Source of the DNA: Elusimicrobiota bacterium
Lineage (GTDB): Bacteria; Elusimicrobiota; Elusimicrobia; UBA1565; UBA9628
Assembly (NCBI GenBank): GCA_023213235.1
Contig: CP096137.1
Coordinates: 3,686,437 to 3,750,436 of the forward strand
DNA length: 64,000 nt
Direction: 5' to 3'
Below are positions 38,454 through 46,702 of this stretch, piece by piece (the first letter of the stretch is position 1; each line of letters starts with the position of its first letter). The notes beneath the pieces are model-generated. The model saw only the letters and a list, made by a program, of their open reading frames with translations. It ran no database searches and was not told where the DNA came from. The position numbers were made by a program, and so were the translations under genes.

Positions 38454-39479
38454 TCAGAGAAGGTCGTCCGAGAACTTGAGCCACTCGGGCGTCACGGTCT
38501 TCAGCTTGGCGACGGCGCTCTCGAGGCTGACGGCGACGACGGCGTCGCCCTTCGAGGCCACCATGTGGCCGAACTTCCCTTCGTGAACGAGGTCCGCGGC
38601 CTTCACGCCGACGCGCGTTCCCAAAATCCGGTCGAACATCGTGGGCGGACCGCCGCGCTGCATGTGGCCGATGACGGCGGTGCGCGTCTCGATCTTGGTC
38701 TCGGCCTCGATGATCTTGGCCAGCCGCTCGGCGACGCCGCGGTCCTTGAGGATCATGTGCCCGAACTCGTCGAGGGCCTCTTCCTTCTTCTCGCCCGGGA
38801 TGTCGACGGCCTCGGAGGCCACGACGATCGCGACCTTGCGCGCGGCGTGCGCGGCCTTCACCTTCGCGCACAGGTCCTTGATGTCGACGGGGCGCTCGGG
38901 GACGCAGAGGTAGTCGGCGCCGCCGCCGATCGCGGTGTAGAGGGCGACCCAGCCGGCGTGGCGGCCCATGACCTCGAGGACCATCGCGCGGCGGTGGGAG
39001 CGGCCCGTGTCGCGCAGGCGCTCGACGGCCTCCATCGCGAGAGTGGCCGCGGTGTCGAAGCCGAACGTGTAGTCGGTGGCGTCGAGGTCGTTGTCCATCG
39101 TCTTCGGCACGCCGATGACGTTGAGCTTGTGCTCCTTGTAGAGCTTGTTGGCGACCCCGAGCGTGTCCTCGCCGCCGAGGGCCACGAGCGCGTGGAGGTC
39201 GAGCTTCTTGAACGACGCGAGCACGCCCTCGACGCCCTTGTCATTCTTGTACGGGTTCGTCCGCGAGGTGCCCAAGATCGTGCCGCCCTTGCCGATGATC
39301 TCCTGCACGTCGGCCGGGCCGATCGGCACCGCGGTGCCGTTGATCATGCCCTTCCAGCCTTCCTGGATGCCGAGGCACTCGTAGCCGAGCTTGTGGGCCT
39401 TCAAGACCACGCCGCGGATGGCGGGGTTGAGGCCGGGGCAGTCTCCGCCGCCGGTGAGGATCGCGATTTTCTTGGCCAT
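38454..39479 (-). CDS. 6-phosphofructokinase, residues indicate pyrophosphate dependence
   Basis: 341 residues, group III PFK size. IAILTGGGDCPGLNPAIRGV, LVALGGEDTLGVANKLYKEH and VIGVPKTMDNDLDATDYTFG. In ATP-PFKs the positions matching Asp105 and Lys126 here are both Gly; Asp and Lys at these sites are the determinants of PPi use. GHMQRGGPPTMFDRILGTRV closes the sugar-phosphate site. Catalyses reversible phosphorylation of fructose 6-phosphate, saving ATP in glycolysis. Follows the barrel gene with a 4-nt gap. Confidence 0.9.
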   Translation of the reverse strand: MAKKIAILTGGGDCPGLNPAIRGVVLKAHKLGYECLGIQEGWKGMINGTAVPIGPADVQEIIGKGGTILGTSRTNPYKNDKGVEGVLASFKKLDLHALVALGGEDTLGVANKLYKEHKLNVIGVPKTMDNDLDATDYTFGFDTAATLAMEAVERLRDTGRSHRRAMVLEVMGRHAGWVALYTAIGGGADYLCVPERPVDIKDLCAKVKAAHAARKVAIVVASEAVDIPGEKKEEALDEFGHMILKDRGVAERLAKIIEAETKIETRTAVIGHMQRGGPPTMFDRILGTRVGVKAADLVHEGKFGHMVASKGDAVVAVSLESAVAKLKTVTPEWLKFSDDLL

Positions 39480-39483
39480 AAAT

Positions 39484-40278
39484 TTAGAACGCGCTGCTGT
39501 ACTTGAGCTGGACGATCCGCTCCGGCCCGCGCCGCACGCCGTCGCTGTAGTGTCCGCCCGCGCCGATCGCCCGGAGCGCGAAGTCGACGTTGAAATTGGA
39601 GGTCAGGTGGGCGCGCAGGCCGAGGTTGAGGCGGCTGTCGCTCCAGTTGTTGATGTTGTCCCACTCGACGAGGATCGTCGCCTTGTCGCGGATGTTGATC
39701 GACAGCGGCAGCGAGCCGAACACGCCGTTCGTGTCGAAGTCCGAGACGTTGAACGAGGGGTGGATCTCGAGGCCGGGGGCGCCGAGCTCCTTCGTCGCGA
39801 CGACGTAGAAGCCGCGCTGGCGCTGGTTGAAGCGCCGCGTCCCGGAGTTGTAGCGGTAGCCCTGCCCGTCGAAGCCGACCGCGAAGGAGGGCAGCTCGTT
39901 GTCGCCCTCGTAGAAGCGCCACTTGACCTGGGCCGTGGGCGCGCGCATGCGCACGTGGCGCTCGTCGCCGATGAGGCCGTCGACGGCCGCGGAGGCGCCG
40001 AGATTGATGCCGGGGTAGACTCCGAACGAGAGATACTGCAGGACGCCGCCGTTGGCGTAGAAGCGGGAGCGCGCGGAATAGCCGTAGTTGTCGAGGACGC
40101 CCGTCGTCGGCGCGTCGATGACCTCGGTCGCCGGCTGCAGGCCGCCGGAACTCGCGCGCGCGTGCGACGCCGAGGAGGCCTTGGGCTTGATCTTCACGGA
40201 GGACGACGTCCCGTCCTGGGCGCGCGCGGCGGAGGCGGCGAGCAGCAGGGCGGCGGCCAGAACGGTCGTGATCTTCAT
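39484..40278 (-). CDS. Hypothetical outer-membrane beta-barrel-like protein
   Basis: 264 residues with signal peptide MKITTVLAAALLLAASAARA. After a Ser/Lys-rich stretch come alternating beta-strand-like segments: VLQYLSFGVYPGINLGASAA, APTAQVKWRFYEGDNELPSF, RQRGFYVVATKELGAPGLEI, DKATILVEWDNINNWSDSRL. It ends ERIVQLKYSSAF, with the terminal Phe typical of BAM substrates. No specific family recognised; a porin or small-barrel role is inference. Confidence 0.6.
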   Translation of the reverse strand: MKITTVLAAALLLAASAARAQDGTSSSVKIKPKASSASHARASSGGLQPATEVIDAPTTGVLDNYGYSARSRFYANGGVLQYLSFGVYPGINLGASAAVDGLIGDERHVRMRAPTAQVKWRFYEGDNELPSFAVGFDGQGYRYNSGTRRFNQRQRGFYVVATKELGAPGLEIHPSFNVSDFDTNGVFGSLPLSINIRDKATILVEWDNINNWSDSRLNLGLRAHLTSNFNVDFALRAIGAGGHYSDGVRRGPERIVQLKYSSAF

Positions 40279-40293
40279 CGCGGGTTTATCCTG

Positions 40294-40677
40294 TTAATCG
40301 GGCTTGTTGAGAAGCGCCGCGACGCGATCGTGGAGCTTCGCCATCTCGAAGGGCTTCTGCATGACCTCGGCGGCGCCGCTCATGAGGGCGATGCCCTTCT
40401 CCTTGACGGTGTCGCGGCTGGTCATGATCATGATCTTCGGGGCCTTCGCGCCGAGCTTGTTGGTGATCTCGTAGGCGACGTGGTAGCCGTCGATGTACGG
40501 CATCATGACGTCGAGCAGGACGAGGTCGAGCTGCTCGTTGAGCGCGGTTTGCAGCGCGTCCTTGCCGTTGGCCGCCGCCAGGACTTCGTAGCCCTGGTAG
40601 GTCAGGTCCATTTTCAGCAGGTCGAGCAGATCGGGGTCGTCATCGGCGACCAGGATGCGCTTCTTCGTGTCGGCCAT
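40294..40677 (-). CDS. Single-domain response regulator (CheY-like receiver)
   Basis: 127 residues from ATG 40677 (upstream in-frame codons run through the promoter). KRILVADDDPDLLDLLKMDL (acidic pair), LDLVLLDVMMPYIDGYHVAY (phosphoacceptor Asp), IMIMTSRDTVKEKG (Thr/Ser) and AAEVMQKPFEMAKLHDRVAA (Lys). No output domain. Heads a minus-strand run; the kinase is not adjacent, though a GAF histidine kinase lies at 51887-53425. Confidence 0.88.
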   Translation of the reverse strand: MADTKKRILVADDDPDLLDLLKMDLTYQGYEVLAAANGKDALQTALNEQLDLVLLDVMMPYIDGYHVAYEITNKLGAKAPKIMIMTSRDTVKEKGIALMSGAAEVMQKPFEMAKLHDRVAALLNKPD

Positions 40678-40709
40678 TCGTTCTCCGAGCGTGAAACAGT
40701 GCCCGCGCG

Positions 40710-40736
40710 ATTCTAGCTTATCCTTATATTCGTCAA
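40710..40736 (-). promoter_or_regulatory. Candidate promoter for the response regulator
   Basis: Minus-strand TTGACG (plus 40731-40736) and TAGAAT (plus 40710-40715) with a 15-bp spacer. A leader of about 32 nt with GGAG precedes the ATG. The spacer is short, so moderate confidence. Confidence 0.45.
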
Positions 40737-40757
40737 CAAGACGATATAAATCACCTC

Positions 40758-40785
40758 TTGACGCGATTGGGAATATGTATATACT
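40758..40785 (+). promoter_or_regulatory. Promoter for the nucleotidyltransferase gene
   Basis: TTGACG (40758-40763), 16-bp spacer, TATACT (40780-40785), seven bases before the ATG at 40793. The -10 lies inside an ATATAC-TT-GTATAT palindrome that could bind a repressor such as the ribbon-helix-helix partner. Confidence 0.55.
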
Positions 40786-40794
40786 TGTATATAT
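40775..40794 (+). repeat. 20-nt AT-rich motif, copy 1
   Basis: ATGTATATACTTGTATATAT. A second copy at 61104-61123 differs at 2 of 20 positions. Both stand before genes that look horizontally acquired. Confidence 0.55.
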
Positions 40795-41251
40795 GTTCAT
40801 TCTCGAGGCGGCCGACGCGCTGGAAAAGGCCGCAGTGAAGTTCGCGGTCGCCGGCGGCTACGCGGTCGCCCTTCATGGAGCGGTGCGCGGCACTCTCGAC
40901 GTCGACATCGTGCTGGCCATGACCAAGGACAACTTCGTGGCCGCGGAGAAGGCGCTGTCCTCCCTCGGACTGTCTTCGCGCCTGCCCGTCAACGCGGGGG
41001 AGGTGTTCTCCTTCCGGAAGGAATGGCTCGAGCGGCGGAATCTGATCGCGTGGAGCTTCCTGGACCCCGAGGATCCCACGCGCGTCCTCGACATCGTCCT
41101 GACGTGGGAGCTGAAGCCGGCGGACGTGGTCCGGATGCGCGTCGCCGGCCACGACCTGCCGGTCCTGTCGAAGTCGGCGCTCGTCGCGATGAAGCGCGCG
41201 GCCGGCCGCCCTCAGGACCTGGCGGACGTCGACGCGCTGGAGCGGCCGTGA
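40793..41251 (+). CDS. Nucleotidyltransferase-fold protein, AbiEii/MNT-like toxin candidate
   Basis: 152 residues. KFAVAGGYAVALHGAVRGTL followed by DVDIVLAMTKDNFVAAEKAL: the GGYA..HG..R.T.DvDiv pattern of AbiEii/DUF6036-type nucleotidyltransferases, with the Asp pair for metal. AWSFLDPEDPTRVLDIVLTW may supply the third acidic residue. SALVAMKRAAGRPQDLADVD is the typical tail of these proteins. ATG 40793 is preferred to 40775 because the -10 box overlaps the earlier codon. Coupled by GTGA to a small ribbon-helix-helix gene, suggesting a toxin-antitoxin pair. Confidence 0.75.
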   Translation: MFILEAADALEKAAVKFAVAGGYAVALHGAVRGTLDVDIVLAMTKDNFVAAEKALSSLGLSSRLPVNAGEVFSFRKEWLERRNLIAWSFLDPEDPTRVLDIVLTWELKPADVVRMRVAGHDLPVLSKSALVAMKRAAGRPQDLADVDALERP

Positions 41252-41513
41252 GCGAACGCCCCGTTCAGTATTTCAGCGACGAGGCCTTGGCGCGCAGCCG
41301 CAAGCTGACGCCGGAGCAGGCGCTGCGCGTGCTGGAGGATTTCCGGCTGCTTCGCGCCGAGCCGCGCCGGGAGCGCTCGCGGCTGATCAGCATCCGGATT
41401 CCCGTCGACGTCCTGGACGCGTTCAAGGCCAAGTCCGCGCGCGCGGGCGCCCCTACCAGACGACGATCAAGCGGCTGATGATGCGCTGGCTGCGCGACGA
41501 GCCGAACGCCTAG
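41248..41513 (+). CDS. CopG/BrnA-like ribbon-helix-helix protein, probable antitoxin (one frameshift)
   Basis: About 88 residues after adding one C at CCCC 41450-41453. SERPVQYFSDEALARSRKLT, ERSRLISIRIPVDVLDAFKA (beta strand plus helix of the RHH fold) and the repaired end YQTTIKRLMMRWLRDEPNA, which matches the YQtlin..l..wl pattern of CopG/BrnA proteins. GTG overlaps the nucleotidyltransferase stop. Its TAG overlaps the dnaE TAG on the other strand (CTAG). Confidence 0.7.
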
Positions 41514-44500
41514 GCGGAGGCTTTGCGCTCCCAGCGGCGGGGAGCGATGACGGCGGGAGCGCCGGAGGCCTCGATGTGCCAGCAGCGGGGGCCGAGCACG
41601 GCCTCGACGGCCTCGAACAGCGACGCGTTGAGCACGACGCGCAGGTCGGTGTCGAGCATGGCCAGGCCCTCGGAGGTCTCCTGCTCGAGCACGACGGGGC
41701 AGGTCCCCGGATTCTTCTCGAGCGCGTCGCGCAGGGCCTCGAGCGTCTCGGTGCCGACGGTCGGGTCGCACTTCAGGCGCAGGCGCTTGGCGAACTTGGT
41801 CACCGAGGAGTCGAGGGGGCCATCTCGTCGACGATGAGCTCGGCCGTCGCGCCCACGCCGGCGTCCTCGCCGCCCTTGAAGGACAGGCGTCCCGTGACCG
41901 CGACGAAAGCGCCGACCTTGCCCAAATTATTGACGCCCGAGGCGTAGGTCTTGGGAAAGCACAGCGCGGTGATCTCGCCCGTGAGGTCCTCGAGCGTGAC
42001 GATGACCCAGGGCTCGCCGGTTTTTTGGAGACCATCTTGCGCGTCTTGCTGATCATGCCGGCCAGGCGCACGGGCGTCGTGACGGCGGGGGTGAGTTGAT
42101 TCACCTCGTGCGTCGCCGCGGCCTTGAGCTGGGCCTTCACCGAGAGCAGGGGTGGCCGGAGAAGTAGAAGCCGAGAACCTCGCGTTCATACGCGAGGGTG
42201 TCGTGTTCGGAGAGCGGCTTGAGCGCCGCCTCGGCGGCCGACGTCGTCGGCGCCGGGTCCGGCGAGGCGCCGAAGAGCAGGCCCTGCCCCTTGTCGAGGT
42301 CGGCCTTCACCTTCTGCTGGGCGCCGACGGCGCGGTCGACGGCGGAGAGCAGGCGCGCGCGCGCCGCGGCCGCGGGCTCGCCGGGGCGCAGCCCGTCCAT
42401 CGCGCCGGCCTTGATCAGGGACTCGACGCACTTCTTGTTGATCGAGTGCAGATCGACGCGGGCGCAGAAGTCGTCGATCGAGGTGAAGGGTTTTTCGCGC
42501 GCCGCCGCCACGATCGAGTCCGCCGCCCCGGTCCCGACGTTCTTGATCGCGAGCAGGCCGAACCGGATTTCGCCGTTCTGGATGTCGAAGCGGGTCTCTG
42601 ATCTATTCACATCGGGGGGCAGTACTTTCATGCCCATCCGTCGTGCTTCCTCGAGATACGTGACCAGTTTATTTTCTTTATCCTCGGCCCCGATGGAGGA
42701 GTGTCCGATCTCCGAGGTCAGCACCGCCGTCATGAACTCGATCGGGTGGTTCGCCTTGAGGTACGCGGTCTGGTAGGCGACGATGCCGTACGCCACCGAG
42801 TGGGACTTGTTGAAGCCGTACCCGCCGAACTTCTCCATCTGGTCGTAGATCTTGTTGGCGATCTTGTCCTTGATCTTGTTCGCCGCGCAGCCTTTGACGA
42901 ACTTGTCGCGCATCTTCTGCAGGTCCTCGGCGATCTTCTTGCCCATGGCCTTGCGCAGGCCGTCGGCTTCGCCGGGAGTGAAGCCCGCGAGCTTCTTGCT
43001 GATCTCCATGACCTGCTCTTGGAACACCATGCAGCCGTAGGTGTCCTTGAGGATCGGCTCGAGGAGGTCGACGTCGTAGGCGACCTGCTCGCGCCCGTGC
43101 TTTCTGTCGACGAACATGTCGAGCATGCCGGACTGCATGGGTCCCGGCCGGAAAAGGGCGATCAATGAAACGATGTCGTCGAAGACGGTCGGCTTGATGC
43201 GGAACAGCAGGTCGCGGATGCCCTGGCTGTCGAGCTGGAACACCGCCAGCGACTTCGCGGTGCGCAGCATTTCATAGGTCTTCGCGTCGTCGAAGGGCAG
43301 GGCGTCGATGTCGAAGCCGGCGTTGCCGCCGCGCTTGATGAACTTGACCGCGTCGTCGATGATCGAGAGCGTGCGCAGGCCGAGGAAGTCGACCTTGAGC
43401 AGGCCGAGCTTGGGGCAGACGTCGCCGTCGTACTGCGTCGTGACGACGTCGCTCTTGGCGCCCTTGGCCAGCGGCGTGTATTTGACGACGGGCTCCTTGG
43501 TGATCAAGGTGCCGGCCGCGTGCACGCCGGTGTGGCGCTTGAGCCCCTCGAGCTTGAGCGACAGCTCGAGCAGGCGCTTGACCTGCGGGTCCTTGGCGAG
43601 CTCGGCCAACTCCGGCGTCTGCATCGCCTGATGAAGGTAGACGTTGGGGCCGGTCGGGATCTTCTTGGCGATCTCGTCGACCTGCATGAGCGGCATGTCC
43701 ATCACGCGGCCGACGTCGCGGACGACGAGCTTCGCCCCTAAGGATCCGAACGTGATGATCTGCGCCACGCACTCCTTGCCGTACTTCTCGCGCACGTACT
43801 GGATCACGCGGTCGCGGCCCGTGTCGGCGAAGTCGATGTCCAAGTCCGGCATCGACTTGCGGTCGGGATTTAGAAAGCGTTCGAACAGAAGCCGATGTTC
43901 GAGTGGGTCGGCGTTGGTGATGCGCAGCGCGTAGGCGACGATGGCGCCCGCGCCGGAGCCGCGGCCGGGACCCACGGGCACGCCGATCGAGCGCGCGTGC
44001 TTGATGAAGTCCCAGACGATCAGGAAGTAGCTCGAGAAGCCCATGCGCTTGATGACGCCGAGCTCGTAGTCGAGGCGCTCCTTGTACTCGGGCTTGATCC
44101 CGACGGGAAAGCGCTCCTTCAGGCCCTCGACGCACAGGTGGGCGAGGTAGGTGTCCTGGTCGTAGCCCGCGGGGACCTTGAACTCCGGCAGCAGGGTCTG
44201 GTCCATCGGAATCTTCAGGTTGCACATCTCGGCGATCTTGAGCGTGCTCTCGAGCGATTGCGGCGCGAAGGCGAAGAGCTTGTGCATCTGCTCGGGCGAC
44301 TTGATGTAGAACTCGTGCGTCTCGAACTTCAGGCGCTCGGTCTCCTGCAGCTTGCGGCCGGTCGCGATGCAGACGCGCGCGTCGTGCGCCTCGAAATCGT
44401 CGGGCTTCCAGTAGTGGCAGTCGTTGGTGGCCACGAGGGGGATGCCCGTCCTCTTGTTCAGCTCGAGCAGGGCCTGGGTCACCTGGCGCTGCTTGTCGAG

Positions 44501-45061
44501 CCCGTGGTCCATGATTTCGAGGTAGTAGCTGTCGGGCTCGAGGCTGTCGCGGAACTGCGTGACGAGTTTTTCCGCCTGCGACAGGTCGCCCGCCAGAATC
44601 GCCTGGTTGAGCTCCGACTTCAGGCAGCCGGAGAGAACGATGAGGCCCTTGCTGTGCTTGGCGAGCAGCTCCTTGTCGATGCGCGGGTCGTAGTAGTAGC
44701 CCTCCTGGAACGCGATCGAGCTCAGCTCCATCAGGTTCTGGTAGCCCTCGTAGTTCTTCGCGAGGACCGTCAGGTGGCAGTTCTCCTTCTGGCTGTGCCC
44801 GCGGTCGAACCGGGTGCCTTTCGAGATGTACATCTCGCAGCCGATGATCGCCTTGAGCCCGACGGCCTTCGCGTTCGAGTAGAACTCGACGGCGCCGTAC
44901 ATGTTGCCGTGGTCGGTGATCGCGAAGCCCTTCGCGCCGGAGGCCGCCAGGTCCTTGAGCGCCTGCGACGGCTTGCCGTCCTTGTCGGACAGGCGGATGA
45001 CGCCGTCCATCAATGAGTACTCGGAGTGGTTGTGGAGGTGGACGAACTCGGGCTTGGACAT
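41510..45061 (-). CDS. dnaE: DNA polymerase III alpha subunit (three frameshifts near the 3' end)
   Basis: About 1185 residues from ATG 45061. PHP domain: EFVHLHNHSEYSLMDGVIRL, GFAITDHGNMYGAVEFYSNA. Polymerase core: GVPVGPGRGSGAGAIVAYAL, RKSMPDLDIDFADTGRDRVI (catalytic Asps), RHTGVHAAGTLITKEPVVKY, KMRDKFVKGCAANKIKDKIA, FGGYGFNKSHSVAYGIVAYQ. HhH: FGLLAIKNVGTGAADSIVAA. Breaks at GGGG 42149-42152, T6 42021-42026 and G5 41815-41819 (plus strand) split only the C-terminal OB-fold (VRLAGMISKTRKMVSKK, WVIVTLEDLTGEITALCFPK). Each is repaired by one base. An essential replicase cannot be a pseudogene, which supports the consensus-error reading. Confidence 0.95.
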
Positions 45062-45083
45062 GGTGCCGCTCGGCGGGAGATAC

Positions 45084-45089
45084 ATCATA
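45084..45089 (-). promoter_or_regulatory. Candidate -10 box for dnaE
   Basis: TATGAT on the minus strand, 22 bases before the ATG. No clear -35 or Shine-Dalgarno. The 76-bp divergent gap also holds the Nudix -10. Confidence 0.35.
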
Positions 45090-45123
45090 CCAAATCGTCG
45101 TCGAGCGGCCGGGCGGCCTTTGC

Positions 45124-45129
45124 TACAAT
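45124..45129 (+). promoter_or_regulatory. Candidate -10 box for the Nudix gene
   Basis: TACAAT, eight bases before the GTG at 45138. GCTACAAT here matches the octamer before marC. Confidence 0.4.
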
Positions 45130-45137
45130 TCGCGACG

Positions 45138-45680
45138 GTGAAGAAAGACGCGGGACTCATCGAAACCTTCGTCCGCAAGAAGCGGATTTGGCGCGGCCGC
45201 GCCGTCAATTTCGACGTCGACACCGTTCGCCTGCCCGACGGGAAGCTCGCGACGCGCGAGTTCATGAACCATCCGGGCGCGGTCGGAGTGGTGCCGTTCC
45301 TCGACAAGGACACGATCGTCATGGTCCGCCAGTACCGCCACCCCGTCGGCGAGGTCACCCTCGAGCTGCCCGCGGGCAAGCTCGACAAAGGCGAGAACAA
45401 GCTCTCCTGCGTGAGGCGCGAGCTGGCCGAGGAGACGGGCTACACCGCCAAGACGATCAAGCCGCTGCTGAACTACTGGCCGACGCCGGCGTTCGCGGAC
45501 GAAGTCCTCTATCTCTACACGGCCGCGGGCCTCACGCCCGGCAAGGTCCACGCCGACGACGACGAGTTCATCGAGGCGGTCGCCGTGCCCTTCAAGAAGG
45601 CGCTCGCGATGGCGCTCGACGGCCGCATCATGGACTCGAAGACGGTCGTGGGCCTGCTCGCGAGCGCGGTGGCCCGATGA
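45138..45680 (+). CDS. Nudix hydrolase, ADP-ribose pyrophosphatase type
   Basis: 180 residues, GTG start. Nudix box: GKLDKGENKLSCVRRELAEE then TGY (Gx5Ex7REUxEExGU). MVRQYRHPVGEVTLELPAGK is the segment before the box typical of ADP-ribose pyrophosphatases; PTPAFADEVLYLYTAAGL follows. Hydrolyses ADP-ribose or related nucleoside diphosphate compounds. Followed with a 4-nt overlap by the cyclic-nucleotide-binding gene. Confidence 0.88.
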   Translation: MKKDAGLIETFVRKKRIWRGRAVNFDVDTVRLPDGKLATREFMNHPGAVGVVPFLDKDTIVMVRQYRHPVGEVTLELPAGKLDKGENKLSCVRRELAEETGYTAKTIKPLLNYWPTPAFADEVLYLYTAAGLTPGKVHADDDEFIEAVAVPFKKALAMALDGRIMDSKTVVGLLASAVAR

Positions 45681-46702
45681 AACCCGAGGAAATCAGCACG
45701 TGGGACTCGTTCCTTAAGCGCACGCCGCTGTTCGCCGGCCTCTCCGGCGAGGACCTGGGCAAGCTCGCCTCGCGCCTGCAGCTGCTGTCTCTGCCCAAGG
45801 GCGCGACCTTGTTCAAGCAGGGAGACGAGAGCGACGCGTTGTACCTGATCGTCTCCGGTCACGCGCGCCGCTACCGCGCGATCGAGGGCGTCGAGAACCT
45901 CGTCGCCTACCTCGGCCGCGGCGACGTCGTCGGCGAGACGGGACTATTAACAAGCGCGCCTCGTTCGTCGACGGTGCGCGTCGACGCGACGAGCGAGCTG
46001 CTCAAGCTGCCGCGCAAGGACTTCGAGGAGGTCCTGCGCGACCACCCGACGATCCTGCTCCACCTCTCGCGCACGCTCGCCAACCGCCTCATCGAGGGCG
46101 GCCAGGCCGCGGCCAAGCCGAAGTCCCACCAGGCCCGCCTCGTCGCGCTCGAGTGCGCCCTGCCGCGCCACCCGCGCGCGCTCGTCGCCTGGCGCCTCGG
46201 CGCGGAGCTCGCGGCGCAGACTCGCAAGAAGGTTCTCATCGTCGACCTGGCGCCCGAGCCCGGCGACATCGCCCGCGCCGCCGGCCTCAAGCCCTCCGCC
46301 GTCACCGAGGCCGAGATCCGCGGCGCCAACCTGCGCGACCCCGCGACCCTCTCGGCGATGTCCCAGGAGCACCACAGCGGCGTGCGCGTCCTCTCGGTCT
46401 CGCCCGCGACTTTGGGCGGCCGCCTCTTCGGCCAGCTCTACCTCTTCTTGAACGCCGTGCGCGACAGCCACGAGCTGGCGCTCATCTGCCTCGGCGGTCC
46501 GCGCGGCGACGTCGAGCGCTCGGCGCTGATGGAGTCCGACCTGATCCTCATGGCCGGCTGCGACGAAATGAGGCCGCAGTACCGCCACATGGAGGTCGAG
46601 GTTCCGCCGCTGGCCGAGGAGAGCCGCCGCATCCTGCGCCTGTGGGTCGGCGAGCTCGAGCCCGAGGACGCCCCCTACTCGTCGGCGCCGAGCGGATCAT
46701 GA
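45677..46702 (+). CDS. Cyclic-nucleotide-binding domain protein with Rossmann-like C-terminal domain
   Basis: 341 residues. N-terminal cNMP-binding domain: FLKRTPLFAGLSGEDLGKLA, GATLFKQGDESDALYLIVSG, GDVVGETGLLTSAPRSSTVR (phosphate-binding cassette GETxLLtxxpRSsT). No HTH, so not a Crp-type regulator. The second half (KKVLIVDLAPEPGDIARAAG, LALICLGGPRGDVERSALME) resembles the ParA/MinD-like middle region of bacterial NTE-type phospholipases but lacks a P-loop Lys. Overlaps the patatin gene by ATGA. Likely a regulatory subunit for that lipase. Confidence 0.75.
   Translation: MKPEEISTWDSFLKRTPLFAGLSGEDLGKLASRLQLLSLPKGATLFKQGDESDALYLIVSGHARRYRAIEGVENLVAYLGRGDVVGETGLLTSAPRSSTVRVDATSELLKLPRKDFEEVLRDHPTILLHLSRTLANRLIEGGQAAAKPKSHQARLVALECALPRHPRALVAWRLGAELAAQTRKKVLIVDLAPEPGDIARAAGLKPSAVTEAEIRGANLRDPATLSAMSQEHHSGVRVLSVSPATLGGRLFGQLYLFLNAVRDSHELALICLGGPRGDVERSALMESDLILMAGCDEMRPQYRHMEVEVPPLAEESRRILRLWVGELEPEDAPYSSAPSGS

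Noticed and set aside
43895..45016. Plus-strand frames opposite dnaE
   Set aside because: Antisense to a fully conserved polymerase; no independent motifs or ribosome sites.
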